From Nocardia cyriacigeorgica (lineage in GTDB: Bacteria; Actinomycetota; Actinomycetes; Mycobacteriales; Mycobacteriaceae): a stretch of DNA of 38,400 bases. How positions within the stretch are numbered: the first letter of the stretch is position 1; every line of letters begins with the position of its first letter. Shown piece by piece: positions 10,401 to 17,567 of the stretch. A model generated the notes under the pieces. That model did no database searches. It saw only the letters and a list, made by a program, of their open reading frames with translations, and was not told the origin of the DNA. The stretch lies in assembly GCF_010858045.1 (NCBI RefSeq), contig NZ_JAAGVC010000047.1, forward strand, positions 1-38,400, in the 5' to 3' direction. The position numbers and the translations under genes are program-made.

Positions 10401-10524
10401 CGAAACCGCGTACAGCAACACCTTGCGCGCCATCGCCGAACACCCCGACGGCCTGGTGGGCGCGACCGAAGCAATCGACGACGCCGACCAGGGCATGTTG
10501 GTCATGCGGCGGATGTGGCAGTGA
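4423..10524 (+). CDS. Siderophore NRPS, C-A-T-E-C
   Basis: This 2033-residue NRPS is placed to add a lysine-type unit in mycobactin/nocobactin-like assembly. Domain order: condensation (~36-455) with QHIAWDG at 168-174, where the first His is Gln but the catalytic His169 remains; adenylation (~490-1000) with YTSGTTG from 647 and A10 lysine K992; carrier with Ser1050 (GGDS); epimerisation (~1110-1540) with HHLVVDG (1242-1248), ERHGR and VGWFTSAYP, so apparently active; and a second condensation domain (~1585 to the end) with HHILTDG (1720-1726). The pocket reads roughly D-V-F-S-Y-G-L-M-D-K; two acidic positions would suit a basic substrate, but that is inference. No carrier follows the last C domain, so it must act on a carrier in another protein or close the product. 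An in-frame TAG directly precedes ATG 4423; ATG 4453 has a better AGGA site and is an alternative start. Confidence 0.9.
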   Translation: MRSLDDLQEAMRARLAQEGLAATPAVPARRDPERAPLSFGQRYVFAHQQISPDSTAYNLCLALTFHGEVHYDALRRAFLALPQRHEVLRTTYHTDEQGEPYQRIHAELPPRVAELDLTELDPAETTRRIDELVAAAAHETFDLAAESSLRLTFLRADAETTVVILVIQHIAWDGMTLPALSRDVERFYQQALAGEPRPEPLERQVADFAEWEQDRFAEADHTAESEFWAAQFDGEVPELQLPYDRRPAVVTERGDRMDRLLSTSADANLRALSSQLRATPFQVFLAAYYLALRQVTGQSEVVVGTTVANREESGSDLLIGNLSNMLPLRFTGADARTFADLVDHVRGVTTEAFRHKTFPQEAIVRAVNRATGNVGSKLFDTMVLFLQQKIDGPQLPGVSTSWHLADHGASLLPVAVEAFMHADRVDVQITYRTDLFDPATIERLHEYIDQMLAHAGAEVTLNRLLVLSDSDRAKLAAWTPGPRVPIVPETADAMIRDSARNYPERVAVVFEDTSLTYAEFDSYVNRVARLLRGRGVGAGDRVGVFAERSEHLPVAFAAILRAGAVYVPFDPSYPADRIEYMLGDADPALMIRSVSGDRELPVQNSVPVVDLADPGVRAELAELDDAPLEITELDRPIHPLDAAYLLYTSGTTGRPKGVIIHHRGVANHVQWMRDHLGFGAERILQKAPIGFDVSVFELVNALCTGSATVLPHPEWWQADVEALAGIIDRHKITQISLVPSVVRAFLDAGPDPARLQSMRFVYLGGEAVPPALVEESSKVFGGTVLGLYGPTEASMDITHEDFDGAPEQGPALIGVPESNSTVYVLDEQLRQVPTGVIGELYLGGVQLARGYHRRPGLSAGTFVACPFADEPGARMYRTGDIVRWNARGRLEYLGRVDDQVKIRGHRIELGEVGAVLRQVPGIVSAAVIAVAKGADAALAGYYVPEPGSTFETDPEDENAGAIRAFLAERLPDYMIPAALVRLPALPLTANGKLDRKALPVPDLGGSTGRGRALRDDAEIAVAEVVRQVLGIPESTELAADDDFLALGGDSISAIRMASALKKRGLSITTSTLFEARTIAAIAAATEPIAESGAPELVDAGADTGWIPLGPIAALLTERPADTYRAYSQATAVVTPADATADRLAAMLRGLVDRHPLLRARIGTDPAGNTAYYVPAPGEPFDYPALTEVELDASDWDRAAADTLAEQLRGTAEAMDPAAGAMFGAVWVRTADRATGRLLLVIHHLVVDGVSWRIIHDDLRQLWAGEELDGTGTSVRTWNTNLVQLAGSETLAGELPYWQTVAATADPLLGDSAFDPARDTVATVCEVTTELDADDTTFLMTTAAQAFGCDFLDIQVAALAVATHRYRRAHDRDGATVSLTMERHGRAETLFAGADLGNTVGWFTSAYPVALEVAGSGEPEMVAAVKAVKEQLLAVPESGIGYGLLRWLNPAAKTELQSHPAPQLSFNYMGRFALAEQAAEWDAAPEFGYLGGHAGPNQPAAALLDINTVALVEGDAPALHASFRYPSGPLAEEQVRELAELWAGALRELAKAVRDDPARRLTPSDVLAHDVTQLDLDRWHNLYGDYADVYPLAPLQAGLYFTAISSAGRDAYTVQTTISVTGALDVPRLGRALDTVLNRYPNLRVAVSVSHAGQPYAIVADRMTFVTSEVDYRDRPDAQQKLQEFLDTDQAGQFDLSRGPLMRATVVHLPEDEHMLVLTSHHILTDGWSGQLLPREIFAAYATEGAAAPLGNPGTFAEFLRLTQAREAETEAVWSKYLDQVQPCIVAPGRETGGDAVPAAHSFMIDTEVGDKLTALASETGTTFSAICQLAWANVLRYVTGEDATVFGEVVSGRPAEIDEIDTAIGCFVNTVPVAIALDAGRSWREHLDEMQSRRRELMEFHQYRLTSANRTAGARKLFDSMFVYQSYPSGRDELEQLLGQENLELVSFSGRGATDNALLVMIFPPDLLFPGDALRVVVFYAEDSFEANDAQIIETAYSNTLRAIAEHPDGLVGATEAIDDADQGMLVMRRMWQ

Positions 10525-10538
10525 GGCAGGAGAAAGTT

Positions 10539-11297
10539 ATGGCAAACACCCCCGGATGGATCCGCAAATTCCACAAGCCGCGCGTCGCGGACGCCCCACC
10601 GCTGCTCATCTGCCCGCACGCGGGCGGCGGCGCCTCCACCTACCGGCCGTTCTCCAAGGCGCTGAGCGCGAACTTCGACGTGGTGCTGTTCCAGTACCCC
10701 GGCAGGCAGGACCGCGCCGCCGAAACCCCCAAGGAGACGCTGCCGGAGACGGCCGCCGCCGCCTTCGACGAGTTCTCCCGCTCCACGCTCAACCGCGGTG
10801 AACCCATCACCGTGTTCGGCCACAGCATGGGCTCGGTGGTCGCGTTCGAATTCACCCGGCTGGCCGAGGCCGCGGGGATCCCGGTGCGCATGCTCGGGGT
10901 GTCGGGTGCGGTGGCGCCGTGGATGTGCGCCGATATGCCGCCGCACCCCACCGAGGATGAGCAGCTGCTCGATCACGTTTCCGGGCTGGAGGGCACCGGC
11001 GCCGAGGTGATGGGCAACCGGGAGCTGATGCGGATGGCGCTGCCCGCGCTCAAGGCCGATTACGCCGCCTTCGACCGTTACACCTGCGGCAAGGACGTGG
11101 TGCTCGACACCAGGATCCACGCGATGGGCGGCAGCGACGACGACTACGTCGGCATGGGCGATCTGTACGCCTGGCAGGAGCACACCAGGCAGCCGCTCGA
11201 GGTCACCATGTTCGACGGCGGGCATTTCTACCTGCACAACCAGGTCGCGGGCATTGCCGAAGTGCTGTCCGCCGAACCGGTTTCGGTGTCGCGGTGA
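10539..11297 (+). CDS. Type II thioesterase of the siderophore operon
   Basis: This 252-residue alpha/beta hydrolase is of the kind that removes wrong acyl groups from carrier proteins in NRPS and PKS assembly lines. It may also supply the release function that mycobacterial MbtB carries as a fused domain. The nucleophile lies in GHSMG (Ser96), and the likely catalytic His is H229 in DGGHFYL. An early CPHAGGGAS block is typical of the GrsT/RedJ type. It begins 14 nt after the upstream NRPS stop, with an AGGAGA site before ATG 10539. Its end overlaps the next gene by 4 bp (GTGA), so it is translationally coupled to the ketosynthase. Whether it edits or releases cannot be told from sequence. 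Confidence 0.9.
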   Translation: MANTPGWIRKFHKPRVADAPPLLICPHAGGGASTYRPFSKALSANFDVVLFQYPGRQDRAAETPKETLPETAAAAFDEFSRSTLNRGEPITVFGHSMGSVVAFEFTRLAEAAGIPVRMLGVSGAVAPWMCADMPPHPTEDEQLLDHVSGLEGTGAEVMGNRELMRMALPALKADYAAFDRYTCGKDVVLDTRIHAMGGSDDDYVGMGDLYAWQEHTRQPLEVTMFDGGHFYLHNQVAGIAEVLSAEPVSVSR

Positions 11298-12616
11298 GCG
11301 CCGTCGAGGATCACATCGTCATCGCCGGGATGGCGGTGGAGGCACCCGGTGGCGTGGACACCCTGGCGCGCTATTGGTCGGCGCTGGCCGACGCCGAAGA
11401 CCTGATCGGCCCGTTCCCGCGTGATCGCGGCTGGCCGATCACCGAACTGCTGTCCCTGTCCGCGGCGAACGAGGGCTGGAGCCCGGTGCGCGATGCGGGC
11501 GGATTTCTCACCGGTGCCGCCGAATTCGATGCCGCCTTCTTCGGGATCTCGCCCCGCGAGGCCGTCGCGATGGACCCGCAGCAGCGGGTCGGCATGCGCG
11601 TGGCGTGGCGAGCGCTGGAGAATGCGGGCATCAACCCGGCGAGCCTGGCAGGTACCGAGGTCGGCGTCTTCATGGGTGCCTCGTTCACCGAGTACGGGCC
11701 GCACGCCGCCCAGGTCAACGAGCACACCGGATACCGCGCCACCGGCGCCGCGCTCGGCGCCGTCGCGGGCCGGATCTCGCACGGCCTCGGCCTGGTGGGA
11801 CCGTCGATGACGGTGGACACCGCCTGCGCGTCGTCGCTGTCGGCGCTGCATCTGGCGGCCGCCGCCATCCGCAACGACGACTGCGAATGGGCGCTCGCCG
11901 GCGGGGTCTGCGTGCTCGGCTCGCCTGCGGGTTTCTACGAATTCTCCAAGGCCAACGCGCTGTCGACGGACGGCCAGTGCAAGCCGTACTCGGCCGCAGC
12001 CTCCGGCACGCTGTGGGGCGAAGGCGCCGGTGTGGTCGTGGTGGAACGCGAATCGCGAGCCCGCGAACTCGGCCATCGCGTCTACGGCCGGGTCCTCGGC
12101 ACCGCCGTCAACCACAACGGCAAGGGCGCGCCGATCGCCGTGCCCAGTACCGACGCGCAAGAGCAGTTGATCCGCAAAGCGGTGTCGCGCTCCGGAATTC
12201 CCGCCGACGCCGTCGGCTTGGTGGAGGGGCACGGCACCGGCACCGCGGTCGGCGATCCCAAGGAACTCATTGCCCTGCAACGCGTCTACGGCGCCGGCGA
12301 TCCGGCCGCACCGGGTCCGCTGCTCGGTTCGGTGAAATCGAATCTCGGCCACGCCCAGGCCGCGGCGGGCATGCTCGGCCTGATCAAGGTGCTGCTCGCG
12401 GGGCTGCACGGGCAGATCCCGCCGTCGCGGTTCGCCGACAACCCGACCACCGAGGTGGACTGGTCCGCCTCGACCCTGCGCCTTGCCGACAAGTTGCAGG
12501 ACTGGCAGCCGCGCGACGGCGTGCGGTACGGGGCGGTGTCGTCGTTCGGCGTCGCGGGCACCAATGCGCACGCGGTGCTCGCCATGCCGGTGCCGGAAGA
12601 GGAGAACCATGTCTAG
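11294..12616 (+). CDS. Stand-alone beta-ketoacyl synthase (MbtC-like)
   Basis: This 440-residue ketosynthase is expected to extend an acyl chain on the carrier of the next protein, giving the hydroxy-acid part of the siderophore. The catalytic triad is visible: Cys178 in DTACASS, His313 in EGHGTGT and His353 in NLGHAQAAAG. The length is close to that of M. tuberculosis MbtC. The start is a GTG (11294) inside the thioesterase stop (GTGA overlap). The stop overlaps the AT-KR-ACP start by 8 bp. The post-KS linker normally found in a modular PKS sits at the N-terminus of the next protein, so the two genes look like one PKS module split in two. Confidence 0.92.
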   Translation: MSAVEDHIVIAGMAVEAPGGVDTLARYWSALADAEDLIGPFPRDRGWPITELLSLSAANEGWSPVRDAGGFLTGAAEFDAAFFGISPREAVAMDPQQRVGMRVAWRALENAGINPASLAGTEVGVFMGASFTEYGPHAAQVNEHTGYRATGAALGAVAGRISHGLGLVGPSMTVDTACASSLSALHLAAAAIRNDDCEWALAGGVCVLGSPAGFYEFSKANALSTDGQCKPYSAAASGTLWGEGAGVVVVERESRARELGHRVYGRVLGTAVNHNGKGAPIAVPSTDAQEQLIRKAVSRSGIPADAVGLVEGHGTGTAVGDPKELIALQRVYGAGDPAAPGPLLGSVKSNLGHAQAAAGMLGLIKVLLAGLHGQIPPSRFADNPTTEVDWSASTLRLADKLQDWQPRDGVRYGAVSSFGVAGTNAHAVLAMPVPEEENHV

Positions 12617-15600
12617 CCATCGTCTTCCGGACGGAACCATTCCGGTCCTGCTGTCCTCGGACACCGACGAATCGCTGCGCCGCGAAGCCGCCGCGATCCT
12701 CGACTACGTCGACGCCCGGCCCGCGCTCACTCCCGACCAGGTCGCCGCCCAGTTGCTGCGCACCCGTGTCCCGCGCCGGCGCCGGGCACTGGCCATGGTC
12801 ACCGACCGCGATCAGCTGCTCGCGGCCCTGCGCGCGGTCGCCGCGGGCGAACCGCATCCGGCCGTCGTCACCTCGGGCGCCCCGGCGAGACCGCGCAAGA
12901 TCGCCTATGTCTTTCCCGGACAGGGCAGTCAACGGCCGGGCATGGGACGGATGTTCTACGAGCATTCGCCGGTGTTCCGCGCCGCGGTGGACGAATGCGA
13001 GGCCGTCTTCCAGGAGCTGTTCGGCATCTCGCCGCTGACCTACCTGCTCGACGGCGGCGACGCAGTGGACGAGGTGACCATCGTCCAGCCCGCGCTGTTC
13101 ATGCAGATGATCGGCCTGGCCGCGATCTGGCGGGCGGTCGGTGTGGAACCGGCGGCGACGGTCGGGCACAGCCAGGGCGAGATCGCCGCAGCGGTGGTGT
13201 CGGGGGTCATCTCGCTGGCCGACGGCGTCCGGGTGGTCACGCTGCGCGCGCAGCTGGTCGAGGAACTGTGCCCGGAGGGCGGCACCGATGGGCAGTACTC
13301 GATGGCCGTGCTCGGCGTCGACCGCGACGAATGCGAGGCGCTGATCGCGCGCAGTTCCGCGTGGGCCGAGCTGTCGGTGGTGAACTCCGCCCATGTGCTG
13401 GCAATCTCCGGTGAGCGCGAGGCCGTGGTGAACATGGTGCAGACGCTCAACGACGAGGGCACCTTCGCCAAAGAGATCCGGGTGGCCTATCCGGCGCACA
13501 CCTCCTACGTCAGCAAGTTCCGGTCGGAATTCTGCGACGGCATGGCCGACAAGCTGGATCGTCCGACATTCCAGGAAACCTCGATCGACTGCATCGGCGC
13601 CACGCTCGGCGCGCCCATCACCCCCGACCTACCGGTCGGTGACTACTGGTTCTGGAACCTGCGCAATCGGGTGCGGTTCGACCTGGCCATCATCGACGCC
13701 GCCGAACGCGGAATCGACACCTTCATCGAGATCGCCGACCATCCCGCGCTGATGATCGCCATCATGGAGAACCTGAGCCAGGTGCCCGGCGACCGCGAGT
13801 TCCAGCCCATCGGCACCTCCCGCCGTTCGGCCGAGGATCTCGCCGAGTTCACCCGGAACCTGGCCGCCATCGCGGTCGGTGATCTCGACTTCGACTGGGA
13901 CGGGCTGCGTATCGCGGGCGCGAACGAGCGCCCGCCGTTGCCGCTGCTGGATTTCCCGAACACCGAGATGAACTCCAAGCCCATGTGGGCGCCGTTCGAC
14001 TACCCCGAACCGGAGACCGAACCCGCGGCGGTCCCCACCCGGCTGGTGGAGCAGTGGGTGCGGCTGGAAAAGCGCACGCTGGTGCCGCCGCGCACACTCA
14101 CTCTGATCGACCCGACCGGACGCTGCGGCGAGCTGGCCGAGGCGGTACGGGCGGGCGCGGCCCGGCAGGGCGCCAAGATCGTCGACGCGCCGGCGGCCTT
14201 CGACACCGCCGTGGTGCTGCTGCCGCCACCGCCCGACGGCACCACCGAGTCCGCTGTCGCCGAGCTGGCCGCCTTCGCCAACCTGGGCTGGTTGCCCGAA
14301 CTCGACGGGGTGGCCGACATCTGGCTGGTCACCCGCGGCGGTGAAGCCGTGACCGGCGACGAGCAGCCCGATCTGTTCCAGGCCGCCGCGCAGGCCGGAT
14401 TCCGTTGCCTGGCACCCGAACACCTCGGCGTGCGATTCCGGCACGTCGATCTGGCGCCCGGTGCGGACGCCGCGGCCTCGGCCAAGGCGCTGCTCGGCGC
14501 GGTGCACACGGCGGGCGAACCCGAACTCGCCATCCGCGAGGGCGGCGTCTACGGTAAACGGCTCACCGTCGACGAGGGCACCGCACTCGATCCCGGCACG
14601 CCGCGCGAGATCGTGATCGCCGGCGGCACCGGCAAACTCGGCCTCGATATCTGCGAACGCTTCGCCCGCGCCGGAGCCGGGCGCATCACGCTGATCAGCC
14701 GGTCCGGCGGCAATGCCGAGGCCCGCGCGCGCATCGCCGAACTGCGCGCACTCGGCGGCACCGACATCGTGGTCCGCACCGGTGACGTCACCGACGCCGA
14801 CTCGGTGCGGGCGCTGGCCGCCGACCACGGTGCCGCACCGGTGGACCTGCTGGTGCACGCCACCGTCGACTACGGCGCCGCCGCAGCCGAACTCACCCCC
14901 GAGACCGTGCGCGCGGCCGCCGCCGCCAAGCTCGGCGCCCTCGACAACCTGGTGCGTGCACTGCCACTGGCCGAGGACGGCCGGGTGCTGCTGTGCTCCT
15001 CGCTCTCGGCCACCATCGGCGGGCGCGGGCATCTGCTCTACGCCGCCGTCAACCGGATGCTCGACGCCGCCGCGGCCCGGCTGCGCGCCGAGGGCATCGC
15101 CTGCTCGTCGGTGCAGTGGGGCCTGTGGCGTGAAGTCGGCGCCGATCAGGCCGATGCGCTGGCACAGATCAGCGGCACCGGGCTGTACCCGATGGACGTC
15201 GACGCGTCGATCGCGGCGGGATTCACCGAAGCAGCCGCGAACGCGCTCGTGGTGGCCGCGGATTGGGGCCGGGTCGCGACGCTGTTCGAGGTGTTCGGGT
15301 TCGGGCCGCTGTTCGATCAGGTGCGGGAGCTGGCGCCGCCGGTGCTGCCCGAGGCGCGGAAAACCGCCCGCCCTGCGGCAGAACCGGCCGTCGAAACCCG
15401 GGTCGCCGTGGCCGAGCCGGCACCCGAAGCAGCGCCGGCGAGTGGTGGCGACACCGCCGAACGCGTGCGGTTCGCGCTGCGGTCGGTGATGGGCATGGAC
15501 GCCACCGAAACCATCGACGGCTCAACGCCATTGGTCGCGCTCGGGCTCGACTCGCTTCAGGCCCTCGACCTGCGCAAGCGCATCGAATCGGATCTGCAGC

Positions 15601-15668
15601 GCGACGTACCCGTCACCGCGATTCTCGGCGGCGCATCCTTGGACGAGGTGGTATCGCTGCTCGGCTGA
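12609..15668 (+). CDS. PKS AT-KR-ACP (MbtD-like)
   Basis: This 1019-residue protein completes a split PKS module with the preceding ketosynthase: it selects an extender unit, reduces the beta-keto group and carries the chain. The first ~95 residues look like a KS-AT linker. The acyltransferase follows, with FPGQGSQ and the nucleophile Ser188 in GHSQGE. At the specificity position it reads YPAH, neither HAFH (malonyl) nor YASH (methylmalonyl). A structural subdomain leads to the ketoreductase, with GGTGKLG (672-678) and an apparently intact Ser/Tyr811/Asn set (YAAVN). The ACP has Ser982 in LGLDSL. No dehydratase or enoylreductase is seen, so the product should be a beta-hydroxyacyl chain. I chose ATG 12609, 4 nt after a GGAG-type site; frame upstream of it is shadow sequence. 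Confidence 0.92.
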   Translation: MSSHRLPDGTIPVLLSSDTDESLRREAAAILDYVDARPALTPDQVAAQLLRTRVPRRRRALAMVTDRDQLLAALRAVAAGEPHPAVVTSGAPARPRKIAYVFPGQGSQRPGMGRMFYEHSPVFRAAVDECEAVFQELFGISPLTYLLDGGDAVDEVTIVQPALFMQMIGLAAIWRAVGVEPAATVGHSQGEIAAAVVSGVISLADGVRVVTLRAQLVEELCPEGGTDGQYSMAVLGVDRDECEALIARSSAWAELSVVNSAHVLAISGEREAVVNMVQTLNDEGTFAKEIRVAYPAHTSYVSKFRSEFCDGMADKLDRPTFQETSIDCIGATLGAPITPDLPVGDYWFWNLRNRVRFDLAIIDAAERGIDTFIEIADHPALMIAIMENLSQVPGDREFQPIGTSRRSAEDLAEFTRNLAAIAVGDLDFDWDGLRIAGANERPPLPLLDFPNTEMNSKPMWAPFDYPEPETEPAAVPTRLVEQWVRLEKRTLVPPRTLTLIDPTGRCGELAEAVRAGAARQGAKIVDAPAAFDTAVVLLPPPPDGTTESAVAELAAFANLGWLPELDGVADIWLVTRGGEAVTGDEQPDLFQAAAQAGFRCLAPEHLGVRFRHVDLAPGADAAASAKALLGAVHTAGEPELAIREGGVYGKRLTVDEGTALDPGTPREIVIAGGTGKLGLDICERFARAGAGRITLISRSGGNAEARARIAELRALGGTDIVVRTGDVTDADSVRALAADHGAAPVDLLVHATVDYGAAAAELTPETVRAAAAAKLGALDNLVRALPLAEDGRVLLCSSLSATIGGRGHLLYAAVNRMLDAAAARLRAEGIACSSVQWGLWREVGADQADALAQISGTGLYPMDVDASIAAGFTEAAANALVVAADWGRVATLFEVFGFGPLFDQVRELAPPVLPEARKTARPAAEPAVETRVAVAEPAPEAAPASGGDTAERVRFALRSVMGMDATETIDGSTPLVALGLDSLQALDLRKRIESDLQRDVPVTAILGGASLDEVVSLLG

Positions 15669-15708
15669 GCGGCGCGGAATGAGTAACAAGCGATGAGGGA
15701 ATGGGAGT

Positions 15709-15732
15709 CCGCTGACCGGAGGTCAGAGGCGG
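15709..15732 (+). terminator. Possible weak terminator after the PKS gene
   Basis: CTGACC-GGA-GGTCAG (15712-15726) forms a short stem, extended by CCGC facing GCGG with a small bulge. It lies 41 bp after the siderophore operon and has no T tract, so it is only a candidate. Confidence 0.3.
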
Positions 15733-15822
15733 CGACCGGACCACCGTTCGGCCCGGCACAGCCGCCGGAAACCGCGCAACGGCGAGTCGTGACGCACGGG
15801 CGACGTAGCGGCGGCCGGCCCA

Positions 15823-16104
15823 CCGCGGCCGGCGCACTACGGCAGGTTTGCCGCGGCAGGCGCGCTACGGCAGGTTTGCCGCGGCCGGCGCGCTACGGCT
15901 GGTTCGCCGCGGCCGGCGCGCTACGGCTGGTTCGCCGCGGCCGGCGCGCTACGGCTGGTTCGACACGGCCGGCGCACTACGGCTGGTTCGACACGGCCAG
16001 CGCACTACGGCTGGTTCGACACGGCCAGCGCACCACGGCCAGCGCACCACGGCCAGCGCACCACGGCCAGCGCACCACGACCGGTTCGCCACGGCCGGTT
16101 CGCC
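15823..16104. repeat. Hierarchical 14/28-bp tandem repeat array
   Basis: Seven head-to-tail 28-bp units run from 15823 to 16018. Each is two related 14-mers, for example CGGCCGGCGCGCTA next to CGGCTGGTTCGCCG. They are followed by four 14-bp units of ACGGCCAGCGCACC (16021-16076) and two of the form ACGGCCGGTTCGCC (16077-16104). Neighbouring units differ by single bases that change along the array (TTTG, then TTCG; CCGCGG, then ACACGG). That suggests growth by slippage or unequal crossing-over. There are no spacers, so it is not a CRISPR. The 28-bp period is not a multiple of 3, which argues against selection as a protein repeat. Confidence 0.9.
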
Positions 16105-16320
16105 GATATGGCCGAACTGAACAAGTGCATGCGCGCGGTTCGGCGGCGGCGATCGGGCTGCGCGGTGGGACGACGAGGAATCTGCCGCGATGGTGCGGCC
16201 GGCGCCATGAGTCCAAGAGCTACGTCGACATGGCCCGGATGACCCGCTCGCGCTGCAGGTTCGCAGGGCATGAGCACCAGAGAGCAACGCAGGGGAGTGA
16301 ACTCCAGAATGGAGCGGCAA

Positions 16321-17283
16321 GTGTCAGGATCGGATGCGGCGATCGTCGTCGACGGCGTCGAGAAGTCCTTCGGCGAGGTGAAAGCCTTGCGCGGCATCAG
16401 CTTCGGTGTGCCGGCGGGCAGTGTGCTCGGCGTGCTCGGGCCCAATGGTGCCGGGAAGACCACGACGGTCTCCGTGCTGTCGACCCTGGTCAAACCCGAC
16501 GCCGGTCGGGCGAACGTGGCCGGGTTCGATGTGGTCACCCAGGCCGAGCGGGTGCGTGAGTCGATCATGCTCACCGGCCAGTACGCCGCGCTGGACGAGA
16601 CGCTCACCGGCCGGGAGAACCTGGTGCTGTTCGGCCGGTTGATGGGCCTGCGCCGCAAGGCGGCCCGGCAGCGCGCCGACGAACTGCTGGAACGCTTCAC
16701 CCTCACCGAGGCGGCCGACCGCCGGGTCGGGCAGTACTCCGGCGGTATGCGCCGCCGCATCGACATCGCCTGCGGCCTGGTGCGATCCCCGCGCGTGGTG
16801 TTCCTTGACGAGCCGACCACCGGACTCGACCCGGTCAGCAGGCAGAACCTGTGGACGCTGGTGCGCGAGTTGAAGCAGCAGGGCGTCACCATCCTGCTCA
16901 CCACCCAGTACCTCGAAGAGGCCGACGCCCTCAGCGACAACATCATCGTCGTCGACAAGGGCACGGTGATCGCCGAAGGCACCGCCGACGAACTCAAGGC
17001 GCGTTCGGGCTCGAGCTACTGCGAGGTCGTCCCGGTCGACGCAGGCGATGTGCCCGCCGTAGTCGCCGCTCTCAGCGAGCTGGGCGCCTGCACTGTCGCC
17101 GAATCCGCCGACCGGGTGTCGCTGCCCGCCCCGGACGGTGCCGTGACGCTGTCGGAGGCGCTGAACCGGATCACCGCCGCGAATATCGAACTCATCGATA
17201 TCGCGCTGCGCCGCCCGTCGCTGGACGAGGTGTTCATCCAGTTGACCAAGCCGGCCGATGCCGTCGTCGAGGTCTCGGCATGA
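16321..17283 (+). CDS. DrrA-like ABC transporter ATPase
   Basis: This is the ATP-binding subunit of a daunorubicin-resistance-type exporter and powers the two ABC-2 permeases downstream. With the GTG start at 16321 it has 320 residues: Walker A GPNGAGKTT (40-48), signature SGGM (140-143), Walker B FLDEP (161-165) and LLTTQYLEEAD at the switch position. There Gln replaces the usual His, as is common in DrrA proteins. A C-terminal domain of about 90 residues follows. I prefer GTG 16321 because GGAG lies 6 nt upstream; ATG 16309 and ATG 16270 are in frame but have poorer sites. Its stop overlaps an ATG (ATGA). The position after the siderophore genes suggests siderophore export, but the substrate is not shown by sequence. 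Confidence 0.9.
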   Translation: MSGSDAAIVVDGVEKSFGEVKALRGISFGVPAGSVLGVLGPNGAGKTTTVSVLSTLVKPDAGRANVAGFDVVTQAERVRESIMLTGQYAALDETLTGRENLVLFGRLMGLRRKAARQRADELLERFTLTEAADRRVGQYSGGMRRRIDIACGLVRSPRVVFLDEPTTGLDPVSRQNLWTLVRELKQQGVTILLTTQYLEEADALSDNIIVVDKGTVIAEGTADELKARSGSSYCEVVPVDAGDVPAVVAALSELGACTVAESADRVSLPAPDGAVTLSEALNRITAANIELIDIALRRPSLDEVFIQLTKPADAVVEVSA

Positions 17284-17567
17284 TCGCGGGACAGATAGCG
17301 CCGGAATCGCGGGTGCCTGAGGTGGACCGCGCCGCCGGCTGTGGCGGCCACCGCGTGATCGGGATCAGCGCGGCTTCAGTGACGCCTGGGGTCGCAGCGG
17401 TCGTCCACGCCCGTAGCGGTGTGCATCACGCCCGGCCCCGGCCGGCGACGAAGGCCGAGTCCACCAGCCTGGCGCCGAACGCTGGCTCGAATGCATTCCT
17501 CCGGGAACTGAAATTGCGTGGCCGCACAGCCGGGGCGAACGAGCAGCGTGTGGAGGTGGCGGCATGA
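17280..17567 (+). CDS. Small unrecognised reading frame linked by ATGA overlaps
   Basis: A 95-codon frame fills the whole 280-bp gap between the ATPase and the first permease. Its ATG overlaps the ATPase stop (ATGA at 17280-17283), and its stop overlaps the permease ATG (ATGA at 17564-17567). That geometry is what translational coupling looks like. The product begins MIAGQIAPESRVPEVD, has no evident membrane segment or signal peptide, and ends in a charged stretch. Third-position GC is about 78% by my count, lower than in the neighbours. It may therefore be a young or decaying gene, a remnant of a former gene, or a chance open frame. I recognise no family. Confidence 0.4.
   Translation: MIAGQIAPESRVPEVDRAAGCGGHRVIGISAASVTPGVAAVVHARSGVHHARPRPATKAESTSLAPNAGSNAFLRELKLRGRTAGANEQRVEVAA

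Larger units (their letters stand above)
15669..16320. other. 650-bp intergenic region dominated by tandem repeats
   Basis: No gene is convincing here. A weak hairpin at 15709-15732 is followed by the 14/28-bp tandem repeat (15823-16104) and then by about 200 bp of unremarkable sequence up to the ABC ATPase. All three plus-strand frames stay open across the repeat because its units lack stop codons, which creates long artificial reading frames. Confidence 0.6.

Noticed and set aside
15823..16104. Possible CRISPR array
   Set aside because: Units are contiguous with no unique spacers, and no cas gene is nearby.
15693..16559. A 288-codon frame across the tandem repeat with RYGW-type repeats
   Set aside because: All three frames stay open across the 28-bp units, no start signal is convincing, and it runs into the ABC ATPase gene out of frame.
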